This document shows positions 50,650 to 57,392 of a DNA stretch of 57,392 nucleotides, one piece after another. The DNA lies in contig PXTS01000036.1 of NCBI GenBank assembly GCA_003022485.1, positions 1 to 57,392 of the forward strand, read 5' to 3'. Made by a program: the position numbers and the translations under genes. The notes beneath the pieces are model-generated. The model had not been told where the DNA came from, did no database searches, and worked only from the letters and a program-made list of their open reading frames with translations. The DNA is from Bacteroidetes bacterium QS_8_68_28 (GTDB lineage: Bacteria > Bacteroidota > Rhodothermia > Rhodothermales > Salinibacteraceae). The first letter of the stretch is position 1. Every line of letters starts with the position of its first letter.

Positions 50650-52050
50650 ATGAGGCAAAAAATATTCGTCGTAGACGACGACCCGAAAATCGGCGACATG
50701 TTCGGCAACGTCCTCGAGCGCGACGGCTTCGACGTAGGCGCCTTCCTCAAGCCCGCCCCGATGCTCGACGAGATGGACGAGAAGGGGGCCCCCGACCTCA
50801 TCCTGGCCGACATGATGATGCCCGACATGAACGGGGTCGAGCTTCTGGAGGCCCTCAACGAGCGTGAGGCGTCGATTCCCGTCATCATCATGACCGGCAA
50901 CGCCTCCGTCTCCCACGCGGTCGAGGCGATGCAGAAAGGAGCCTTCCACTACCTCCAGAAGCCGGTCAACCTCGAAGAGATGCGCGCCCTGATCGAGCAG
51001 GCACTCGACCTCTACGAAGAGCAGGAGGAGGTGCAGGAGCTCCGCGAGGAGCAGCAGGCGGAGTACCCGGTGGACGGCATCTTGGGGGAGAGCAAGGCCA
51101 TCGAGCAGGTGCGCGAGACGGTGCGCACGCTCGAAGACGCGCCCAAGACGACAGTGCTGCTCAGTGGCGAGACGGGCACGGGCAAGAATCTGGTGGCCAA
51201 GACCATCCACTACAACTCCCCGCACGCGAAGGGGCGTTTTATGGAAATCAACTGCGCAGCCTTGCCGGACAACCTGCTGGAGGCCGAGCTCTTCGGCTAC
51301 GAAAAGGGCGCCTTCACCGACGCGCGCGACTCGAAACCGGGCCTGCTGGAAATGGCCGACGGCGGAACGGTCTTCCTCGACGAAATCGACTCGATGTCGA
51401 TGGCGCTCCAGGCGAAGCTGCTTTCCTTTCTGGAGAGCCGCGTCTTTCGCCGCCTGGGGGGCGTGGAAGACCGGCGCGTCTCCACGCGCATCCTCTGCGC
51501 CACCAACTCCGACCTGGAGCGGAGCGTGGCCGAGGGCAGCTTTCGGAAAGACCTCTACTTCCGCATCAACGTGGTGAATGTGCACCTGCCGCCGTTGCGC
51601 GCGATGGAAGACGACGTCTTGACTATTGCCCAGGCGATCCTCGACGAGTTCAACCAAGACATGGGCCGCGAGGCGGAAGGCTTCACCGAAACGGCCAAAG
51701 AGAAGCTGCGCGGCTATGCCTGGCCGGGCAACGTGCGCGAGTTGCGCAACGCCCTGGAGCGCGCCATGATCTTCGCCAGCGCGAACCAGATCGACGCAGC
51801 GGACCTCCAAATGCTGGGCGACGGCGACCTCTCGAGTACCGAGGCGGGCGGCGCGGCGGCACTGGGGGAGGGCGCCTTTCACTTCGAAAGCGGCGCGAGC
51901 CTCGAGGACGTGGAGCGCGCCTACATCCTGCACACCCTGCGCGACCACGACGGCAGCTACGCCGAGATCGCCGGCGAACTGGGCATCTCCAAAAAGACCC
52001 TCTGGGAAAAGCGCCGCCGCTACGACCTCGATGAGGAGGTGGAGCGGTAG
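50650..52050 (+). CDS. NtrC-type sigma-54-dependent response regulator
   Basis: The 466-residue product has a receiver domain (1-120: VVDDDPKIGD, phosphoacceptor Asp54 in LILADMMMPDMNG, Thr82, Lys104 in YLQKPVN), an AAA+ domain (about 140-375: LLSGETGTGKN Walker A, GYEKGAFTDA, GGTVFLDEIDSM Walker B, WPGNVRELRNAL) and a Fis-type HTH at the end (YAEIAGELGISKKTLWEKRRR). The sigma-54 contact loop GAFTGA is GAFTDA here; the first four residues are intact. It activates sigma-54 promoters on phosphorylation by a histidine kinase, none of which lies nearby. ATG 50650 is clear. Confidence 0.94.
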   Translation: MRQKIFVVDDDPKIGDMFGNVLERDGFDVGAFLKPAPMLDEMDEKGAPDLILADMMMPDMNGVELLEALNEREASIPVIIMTGNASVSHAVEAMQKGAFHYLQKPVNLEEMRALIEQALDLYEEQEEVQELREEQQAEYPVDGILGESKAIEQVRETVRTLEDAPKTTVLLSGETGTGKNLVAKTIHYNSPHAKGRFMEINCAALPDNLLEAELFGYEKGAFTDARDSKPGLLEMADGGTVFLDEIDSMSMALQAKLLSFLESRVFRRLGGVEDRRVSTRILCATNSDLERSVAEGSFRKDLYFRINVVNVHLPPLRAMEDDVLTIAQAILDEFNQDMGREAEGFTETAKEKLRGYAWPGNVRELRNALERAMIFASANQIDAADLQMLGDGDLSSTEAGGAAALGEGAFHFESGASLEDVERAYILHTLRDHDGSYAEIAGELGISKKTLWEKRRRYDLDEEVER

Positions 52051-52101
52051 GGGGCGTCGCTTCGCTCGGACCGAAGGCCGCCCTCCAGTTTGACCGAGCC
52101 C

Positions 52102-52127
52102 GGAAGCAACCTTTGGAAGCAACCTTT
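52102..52127 (+). repeat. perfect 13-bp tandem duplication
   Basis: GGAAGCAACCTTT occurs at 52102-52114 and 52115-52127, right after the NtrC-type gene. TTTGACCGA words flank it on both sides. Confidence 0.88.
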
Positions 52128-52253
52128 GACCGAAAACGTCGTTTTGTCTTTCGCAACAGCGCAGGGCTACTTTGAAAAACGACGCACGCCGGAGGAATTA
52201 CTGGACGACGACCTCTTTCAAGGACCTGAAGATGACCACTCGGGACGGGTGAC

Positions 52254-52466
52254 ATGCCCTCCGAGGCCAAGCTCATGCTGACGGGCCGTGTGCTGAAGGC
52301 GTACATGTTCGGCGAAATGACGTATCAGGAAAGCCGGCCCCTTCGGGGAATGCTGGCGCTTCCGCGCGAGGCCCTGCGGTTCCGATCCTTCGCGCTTACC
52401 GGCGACGTCAAGGAATATCAGGAACTCGTTGATGACGGGGGGCTTGCTGCTGTGTCCCAATCGTGA
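52254..52466 (+). CDS. small hypothetical protein, possibly frameshifted
   Basis: The 70-residue frame (MPSEAKLMLTGRVLKAYMFG...) ends in LTGDVKEYQELVDDGG. Just upstream another frame from TTG 52090 (LSFATAQGYFEKRRTPEELLDDDLFQG...) ends inside this one at 52281. The two overlap by 28 bp in different frames. Both look more protein-like than the average shadow frame, and a one-base shift could join them into a single 120-residue protein. No domain is recognised. It lies between the NtrC-type regulator and deoC, in a 444-bp stretch of less GC-rich DNA. Confidence 0.3.
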   Translation: MPSEAKLMLTGRVLKAYMFGEMTYQESRPLRGMLALPREALRFRSFALTGDVKEYQELVDDGGLAAVSQS

Positions 52467-52494
52467 CTGCTTCATTGATGGTCTTTTGCATCCC

Positions 52495-53528
52495 ATGCCC
52501 CCTCCCGCCGCCGAAGCGTCCGAGACGACCCCGCCCCGCCGGCAGCGCAACGGTGCCCCCGCGCCGACTGACGAACACGAGCGCAACCCCGGCACGCCGC
52601 TCGACACCGACTGGGTGCGCGCCTCGCGCGTGAACCCCAGCGCCACCGAGCGCCGTGCGGCCACCCTTCGCGCGCGCCGCTCCATCAAAAACGAATGGCA
52701 GGCCGCCTGGCTCCTGCGCGCGGTAAGCTGCATCGACCTGACGACCCTCAAGGGCGACGACACCCCCTCGAACGTGCGCCGCCTCTGCGCGAAGGCTCGC
52801 CGGCCGGTGCGCCCCGACCTGCTGGCGGCAATGGACGTCCCCCAGCGCGACCTCACCGTCGGCGCCGTGTGCGTGTACCACCGCCGCGTGCCCGATGCAC
52901 TCGACGCGCTCTCGGGCGGGAGCGAGATTCCCGTGGCCGCCGTCTCGACGGGCTTCCCGGCGGGCCTCAGCCCCTTCGAGACGCGCTTGGGCGAAATCGA
53001 GCGCTCTGTCGCGGCGGGGGCCGACGAGATCGACATCGTCATCACGCGCGAGCACGTCCTGCGCGGAAACTGGCAGGCCCTCTACGACGAGGTGCGCCGG
53101 ATGCGCGAGGCCTGCGGCGATGCGCACATGAAAACGATTCTCGCCACCGGCGAACTGGGGCCGCTTTGGCACACCCTTCAGGCCAGCAAGGTTTGCATGA
53201 TGGCCGGGGCGGATTTCATCAAAACCTCCACGGGCATGGAATCCGTCAACGCCACGCTCGAAAACGGCCTCGTCATGACGCGCGCGATCCGTGCGTACCA
53301 CGAGCGCACCGGCTACGTCGTCGGCTTTAAGCCCGCCGGCGGCATCCGCACTGCGAAGGAGGCGCTCCACTGGCTCAAGCTCATCAAGGAAGAGCTGGGG
53401 GACGCCTGGCTCACGGCCCGCCGCTTCCGCTTCGGCGCCAGCAGCCTGCTGGAAGACCTCGAACGTCAGCTTTCGCACCACGTCACGGGCCGTTACGCGG
53501 CGGGGCATCGGTTTCCGATGGGGTCTGA
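52495..53528 (+). CDS. deoC: 2-deoxyribose-5-phosphate aldolase, probably with a lost stop
   Basis: The product cleaves deoxyribose 5-phosphate into acetaldehyde and glyceraldehyde 3-phosphate. The motifs CIDLTTLKGDDTP, AVSTGFPAG, EIDIVITREHVLRGNW, MKTILATGELG, GADFIKTSTGMESVN (Schiff-base Lys243) and VGFKPAGGIRTAKEAL (Lys279) are complete, and the family end HHVTGRYAAGHRFPMG is reached at 53520. There, ATG GGG TCT GAG keeps the frame open, whereas one extra G would give ATG GGG GTC TGA (stop). The open frame instead continues through the spacer into the aldehyde dehydrogenase. Start ATG 52495. Confidence 0.85.
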
Positions 53529-53625
53529 GCGACACACCATCCACCATCAAGCGAGCGCGAGCGAGTGGACCATCAACCGTCCACCAAACCAAACCGGCAC
53601 CCCCGCCAGCACCCGCCACCCACCC
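53529..53625 (+). repeat. deoC-ALDH spacer with AGCGAGCG element
   Basis: The spacer holds CACCATCCACCATC, the element AGCGAGCGCGAGCGAGTGGAC (53550-53570, written here as a motif with short flanks) and ACCATCAACCGTCCACC, then a C/A-rich leader. It shares words with the spacer at 14485-14617. It happens to be stop-free in the deoC frame. Confidence 0.5.
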
Positions 53626-56112
53626 ATGCCGAAAGTCGCCAACCTCTACGAAACGATGTCCTACGGCCCCGCGCCCGAGTCGCCCGAGGCCGCCGAGGCG
53701 TGGCTGGGCGACCACGACCGCCAGTTCGACCTGTTCATCGGCGGCCGGTGGCACGCGCCGAGCGAGGAGACCTACATGGAGACGAGCCGTCCGGCCACGG
53801 GGGAGCCGCTCGCCGAGGTCGCCGACGCGAGCGCGGCCGACGTGGATGCAGCGGCCGAGGCCGCACGCGAAGCGCAGGGGCCGTGGGCGGGCCTCAGCGG
53901 CCACGAACGCGCGCGGCACCTCTACGCCCTGGCGCGCGAGCTCAAGAAGCACGCCCGTCTCTTCGCGGTGCTGGAGGCGATGGACAACGGCAAGCCCATC
54001 CGCGAGACGCGCGACCTCGACACGCCCCTGGTGGCGCGCCACTTCTACCACCACGCCGGCTGGGCGCAACTCATGGAGAAAGAGTTCTCGGGCTACGAAC
54101 CCGTCGGTGTGGCCGGGCAGGTCATCCCGTGGAACTTCCCGCTTTTGATGATGGCGTGGAAAGTAGCTCCCGCGCTGGCGACCGGCAACACGGTCGTCCT
54201 CAAGCCTGCGCCCTACACGCCGCTGACGGCGCTGCTCTTCGCGGAGGTCGCTGCCGGGGCCGGGCTGCCGGAGGGCGTGCTCAACGTCGTCACCGGCGGG
54301 GACGAGACGGGCGCGGCGGTCGTCAACGCCGACGTGGACAAAGTTGCCTTCACCGGCTCGACGGAGGTGGGGCGCGTCATCCGCCGCGCCACGGCGGGCA
54401 CGGGCAAGCGCCTCTCACTGGAGCTGGGCGGGAAGTCGCCCTACGTCGTCTTCGACGATGCCGACCAGGAGGGCGCCGTCGAGGGGCTGGTCAATGCCAT
54501 CTGGTTCAACCAGGGGCAAGTCTGTTGCGCGGGGAGCCGCCTGCTCGTGCAGGAGAGCATCGCGGACCCCTTTCTCGAAAAGGTGCGCCGGCGCATGAGC
54601 AAACTGCGCGTCGGCGACTCGCTCGACAAGGGCGTCGACATCGGCGCGATCATCGACCCGGTGCAGTACGAAACCATCGAGGGCTGGGTCGAGCAGGGCC
54701 TCGACGAAGGCGCGAAGATGTACCAGCCGGACGTCTTTCCCGAAAACGGCGGTGCGGAGGGCGACGGTGCCCTCCCGGAGGACGGCTGTTTCTACCCGCC
54801 GACGCTGCTGACGAACGTGGGGCCGGCCTCGACGGTGGTGCAGGAGGAAATCTTCGGCCCGGTGCTGGTGGCAATGACCTTTCGCACGCCCGAAGAGGCC
54901 ATCGAGCTGGCCAACAACACGCGCTACGGGCTCGCCGGGTCGGTGTGGAGCGAGAACATCAACCTCGCGCTGGAGGCGGCGCACCGCATCAAGGCGGGCA
55001 GCCTGTGGGTCAACGGGACGAACTTCTTCGACGCGGCCAGCGGCTTCGGCGGCTACCGCGAGAGCGGCTACGGGCGCGAAGGCGGGCGCGAGGGCCTCTT
55101 CGAGTACCTCCGGCCCAAGTGGAAAGACCGCCCGCAGCCGGATCTTCCCGACGCCGAAAGCAACGGCCGGCCTGCTGAAGACTCGGACTGGGGCGCCCAC
55201 ACGCCCACGCGCCCGGCCCTGCCGGCCGAAGACGGTGGCGGGGCCGCCGACGGCATCGACCGCACGACCAAGCTCTACATCGGCGGCGCCCAGCGGCGGC
55301 CCGACGGCGATTACAGCCGCGTGGTGCGCTCCCCCGACGGCGACGCCGTCGGCACGGCGGCGGACGGGAACCGCAAAGACATCCGCGACGCCGTGGAGGC
55401 GGCCCACGCCGCGCGCGACTGGGCCGACCGCACGCCCCACAACCGCGCGCAGGTGCTCTACTACATCGCCGAAAACCTGGACGTCCGCTCCGAGGAATTC
55501 GCCGGCCGCCTGCGCGCGATGACGGGGGCCTCGAAAAAGGCGGCCACGCGCGAAGTCGAGCAGAGCGTCGAGCGCCTCTTCACCTCCGCCGCTTGGGCCG
55601 ACAAGTACGGCGGCACCGTGCAGGAGACGACCCTCGGCGGCTTCGTCGTGGCTCACCGCGAGCCCGTCGGCGTCGTCGGTATCGCCTGCCCGGACGAGAA
55701 GCCGCTCCTGGCGTTCGTCTCGCTCGTGGGGCCCGCCATTGCGCGCGGCAACTCCGTGGTAGCCCTCCCGAGCCAGCCGCATCCGCTGGCCGCGACGGAC
55801 CTTTACCAGGTGCTCGATACCTCAGACCTGCCCGGCGGCGTCGTCAATATCGTCACCGGCGACCGCGACCACCTGACGCGCACGCTCGTCGAGCACGACG
55901 ACGTGGACGCGATGTGGTACTTCGGCCCCCGGGGCGAGGAGGGGGCGCGCGGCAGCCGCGAGGTCGAGGCGCGTTCTGCCACGAACATGAAACGCACCTG
56001 GGTCGGCTACGGGGAGGGCCGCGACTGGGCGAGCGAGGAGGAGGGCGAAGGCCGCGAGTTTCTGCGCGAGGCCGTGCAGGTCAAGAACATCTGGATTCCG
56101 ACGGGGGTGTGA
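53626..56112 (+). CDS. aldehyde dehydrogenase 16 (two-domain ALDH)
   Basis: The 828-residue product has two ALDH domains. The first (about 30-500) is active-looking: VIPWNFPLLMMAWKVAPALA, ELGGKSPYVVF (Glu266), GQVCCAGSR (catalytic Cys300) and FGPVLVAMTFRTPEEA. The second (about 540-828) starts TTKLYIGGAQRRPDGDYSRVV and has AHREPVGVVGIACPDEKPLLAF, but lacks the Cys loop and Glu motif, as in the non-catalytic half of ALDH16. It could oxidise the acetaldehyde made by DeoC (inference). It begins with ATG 53626; the upstream frame comes from deoC read-through. Confidence 0.88.
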   Translation: MPKVANLYETMSYGPAPESPEAAEAWLGDHDRQFDLFIGGRWHAPSEETYMETSRPATGEPLAEVADASAADVDAAAEAAREAQGPWAGLSGHERARHLYALARELKKHARLFAVLEAMDNGKPIRETRDLDTPLVARHFYHHAGWAQLMEKEFSGYEPVGVAGQVIPWNFPLLMMAWKVAPALATGNTVVLKPAPYTPLTALLFAEVAAGAGLPEGVLNVVTGGDETGAAVVNADVDKVAFTGSTEVGRVIRRATAGTGKRLSLELGGKSPYVVFDDADQEGAVEGLVNAIWFNQGQVCCAGSRLLVQESIADPFLEKVRRRMSKLRVGDSLDKGVDIGAIIDPVQYETIEGWVEQGLDEGAKMYQPDVFPENGGAEGDGALPEDGCFYPPTLLTNVGPASTVVQEEIFGPVLVAMTFRTPEEAIELANNTRYGLAGSVWSENINLALEAAHRIKAGSLWVNGTNFFDAASGFGGYRESGYGREGGREGLFEYLRPKWKDRPQPDLPDAESNGRPAEDSDWGAHTPTRPALPAEDGGGAADGIDRTTKLYIGGAQRRPDGDYSRVVRSPDGDAVGTAADGNRKDIRDAVEAAHAARDWADRTPHNRAQVLYYIAENLDVRSEEFAGRLRAMTGASKKAATREVEQSVERLFTSAAWADKYGGTVQETTLGGFVVAHREPVGVVGIACPDEKPLLAFVSLVGPAIARGNSVVALPSQPHPLAATDLYQVLDTSDLPGGVVNIVTGDRDHLTRTLVEHDDVDAMWYFGPRGEEGARGSREVEARSATNMKRTWVGYGEGRDWASEEEGEGREFLREAVQVKNIWIPTGV

Positions 56113-56233
56113 CGTTGCTATGCACGGCTCAGTAAGGGGGCCGGCGCTCGCCATCCAAATCTCGGGACCTGCGAACACCCCCGTTCCTCAACACTACAAT
56201 TCTCCGACACGCTCCCGCACCCCCCACGTATCC

Positions 56234-56785
56234 ATGCCCCTGTTCCTGCGAAGCACGTTGCCCGTCGCTGCCGTCGCGCTGCTTCTGGCGGGCTCGGCCT
56301 GCGTGCCCAGCGACGCGACGCGCCGGGAGGAGCCCCCCGAGGAGCAACCCGAGGAGGTGGACCTCGCGCAGTATGAAGACTTCGACCCCTCCCCCTACCG
56401 CGAGGAGGTACCCTCCACGGGCGAGGAAGAGAGCGCCGAACACGACGTGCCGGAACGCCTGCTTTCGGGAACGGCCGCCGAGGGCGTCGAGCAGACCGTC
56501 CAGGGCTTTCGCGTGCAGGTGCTTTCCTCGAAAGACCAGAGCGCGGCGGAGAACGCGGCCACCGAGGCGCAGCAGTGGTGGCGCGAAAACGCCGGTTCCG
56601 CGCCCGAGGGGCTCTTTTCCGATGAGGATGGACTGCCCGTCTACACCGTCTACCGCCAGCCCTACTATCGCGTGCGCGTCGGCAACTTCACCGACCGCGC
56701 CGAGGCGGAGCGCGCCCTCCAGTTTCTCCAGCAGCGTTACGGCGACGCCTTCATCGCCCGCAGTGAGGTGACGGTCACGCAGTAG
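56234..56785 (+). CDS. SPOR-domain lipoprotein
   Basis: The 183-residue product has a lipoprotein signal (LRSTLPVAAVALLLAGSAC, lipobox Cys about 20) and an acidic linker (REEPPEEQPEEVDL...). A C-terminal SPOR domain (about 100-183) shows GFRVQVLSSKDQSAAENAA, YRQPYYRVRVGNFTDRAEAERAL and GDAFIARSEVTVTQ. SPOR domains bind denuded glycan strands of septal peptidoglycan, so a division- or cell-wall-associated role is likely. It starts with ATG 56234, behind a leader with AACAC words. It is not in an obvious operon. Confidence 0.85.
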   Translation: MPLFLRSTLPVAAVALLLAGSACVPSDATRREEPPEEQPEEVDLAQYEDFDPSPYREEVPSTGEEESAEHDVPERLLSGTAAEGVEQTVQGFRVQVLSSKDQSAAENAATEAQQWWRENAGSAPEGLFSDEDGLPVYTVYRQPYYRVRVGNFTDRAEAERALQFLQQRYGDAFIARSEVTVTQ

Positions 56786-56875
56786 CGAGGAAACGGGTCG
56801 CCCCTCTTCCGAGGCGCTCGCCACTGAACGCGCTGGCGAGGAGGCCAGCAGAGCGGCGGCCTGCTCGCAGAAGAC

Positions 56876-56998
56876 GTGTCTGTCGTCAATCCCGACGTGA
56901 TCGCCCGCGAAATGCGGCCCGAGCGGTCGGAAGACGCAGCGTTTGAAGCCGGGCGCGAGGCGCTGCGCCGCCGGAGCGCGTTTTTGGAAGAGCGCCCT
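56876..56998 (+). pseudogene. zeta-toxin-like kinase remnant
   Basis: The frame from GTG 56876 reads MSVVNPDVIAREMRPERSED...FEAGREALRRRSAFLEERP, which matches the middle of zeta-toxin/UDP-GlcNAc-kinase-type P-loop proteins. No GxxGxGKS loop is encoded upstream (a stop lies at about 56825), and after the last residues the sequence stops resembling the family (KSRIVVPVLCRQ...). Only about 41 residues remain of a normal 200. It is a remnant of a toxin-type kinase. Confidence 0.5.
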
Positions 56999-57074
56999 AA
57001 ATCGAGGATTGTTGTACCTGTGTTGTGCCGTCAAACACGTAAACCTCTGCAAAGCAGGGGCCTACGGCTGCCTC

Positions 57075-57392
57075 ATGTGGGTCAGTGTGTACCAGCTCTA
57101 CGCCGATGAGTGGGGACTCAACCCCACCGGCGGCAACTGGTCGGCAATCAGTGCCTGGGCGTGGGGCCTACGTCGGATGATGGACTACGCCGTGCAGACC
57201 GAGGCCATCGACGCCGACCGGGCAATCGCCGTGGGCCACTCGCGCTTGGCCAAGACTGCTCTTTGGGCCGGTGCCAACGACCGGCGTTTCGCCGCCGTGA
57301 TCGACAACGCCTCCGGATGCGGCGGGTCGGCCCTCTTTCGACGTCGGTACGGCGAGCGGGTCGTGCACATCGACAAAACCTTTCCGCACTGG
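57075..57392 (+). CDS. CE15 glucuronoyl-esterase-like fragment, runs off the right end
   Basis: The open frame from ATG 57075 to the window end reads QLYADEWGLNPTGGNW... then SAISAWAWGLRRMMDYAV, AIAVGHSRLAKTALWAGAND and DNASGCGGSALFRRRYGERV. The nucleophile motif GHSRxxK and the ASGCGG block are those of CE15 carbohydrate esterases (4-O-methyl-glucuronoyl methylesterases). The first ~250 residues of the family, including the signal peptide, are not encoded upstream in this frame, so the gene is truncated at its 5' end or strongly diverged. The C-terminus lies outside the window. The frame stays open upstream to about 57000. Confidence 0.6.
   Translation, partial: MWVSVYQLYADEWGLNPTGGNWSAISAWAWGLRRMMDYAVQTEAIDADRAIAVGHSRLAKTALWAGANDRRFAAVIDNASGCGGSALFRRRYGERVVHIDKTFPHW

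Noticed and set aside
52429-56112. A genuine DeoC-ALDH fusion enzyme of more than 1200 residues
   Set aside because: The linker is the translation of a repeat-bearing spacer, and DeoC reaches its normal end; a lost base at a G run explains it better. Kept as a finding, not as a gene call.
1-57392. CRISPR arrays, insertion sequences, prophage or plasmid origins
   Set aside because: No spaced repeats of CRISPR type, no transposase or integrase, and no replication genes were found. The tandem pairs have only two copies and different sequences.

Overview
The window is GC-rich, densely coded bacterial chromosome, about 57 kb, with genes on both strands. Gene content points to the Rhodothermota/Bacteroidota side of the tree, in the style of Salinibacter, Rhodothermus or Rubricoccus (inference). 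The pointers are a PorV/PorQ-type outer-membrane protein, TonB and TonB-dependent receptors, a trehalose synthase next to a cation/proton antiporter, a sensory-rhodopsin-transducer homologue, many acidic proteins, and starts that mostly lack Shine-Dalgarno sequences and sit behind C/A- or C/T-rich leaders. I see no tRNA, rRNA, CRISPR array, insertion sequence or prophage.

Layout. 1-2.7 kb: end of a cytochrome oxidase operon (subunits III and IV), a PPC/DUF296 protein, the rhodopsin-transducer homologue and a small membrane protein. 2.8-9.1 kb: VKOR-like protein, SPW-repeat protein, trehalose synthase, cation/H+ antiporter, gluconokinase and a short-chain dehydrogenase. 9.5-12.4 kb, minus strand: recO, lexA and a WYL-domain regulator, with a double dyad upstream of the last. 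12.5-18.9 kb: a ComEA-like protein, an OmpR-type regulator, a two-domain TerB-like protein, an enoyl-CoA hydratase and an aconitase. 19-25.3 kb: a GH18-like lipoprotein, a methylmalonyl-CoA epimerase/alpha-beta hydrolase fusion, a CDF transporter, rsmB and PorV/PorQ. 25.4-33.6 kb: TonB, two receptor-type barrels, a small barrel, a fused two-oxoacid dehydrogenase E1 and a decayed xdhC. 33.8-39.7 kb: moaA, a DUF547 lipoprotein, gatB, a methyltransferase and tpiA. 40-44 kb: hemA-hemC-hemD facing thiE. 44.3-50.4 kb: a barrel protein, glycerate kinase, a polyprenyl synthase, and the permease and binding protein of a metal-chelate/B12-type ABC importer. 50.6-57.4 kb: an NtrC-type regulator, deoC read through into a two-domain aldehyde dehydrogenase, a SPOR lipoprotein, then remnants of a zeta-toxin kinase and a CE15 esterase at the right edge.

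Functionally this is mostly core metabolism (TCA, haem, thiamine, Moco, glycolysis, tRNA amidation) plus cell-envelope genes. I did not find an obvious defence or biosynthetic cluster.

The most unusual signals are structural. At least a dozen gene boundaries carry a perfect or near-perfect two-copy tandem duplication of 12-20 bp. Many spacers also form long imperfect inverted repeats, with a purine-rich arm at the upstream stop codon and a pyrimidine-rich arm just before the next start. Several genes look interrupted by single-base shifts at G/C runs (near 880, 31335 and 53521), so sequence errors should be excluded before those are called real. The best protein novelties are the epimerase-hydrolase fusion and the deoC-ALDH read-through.
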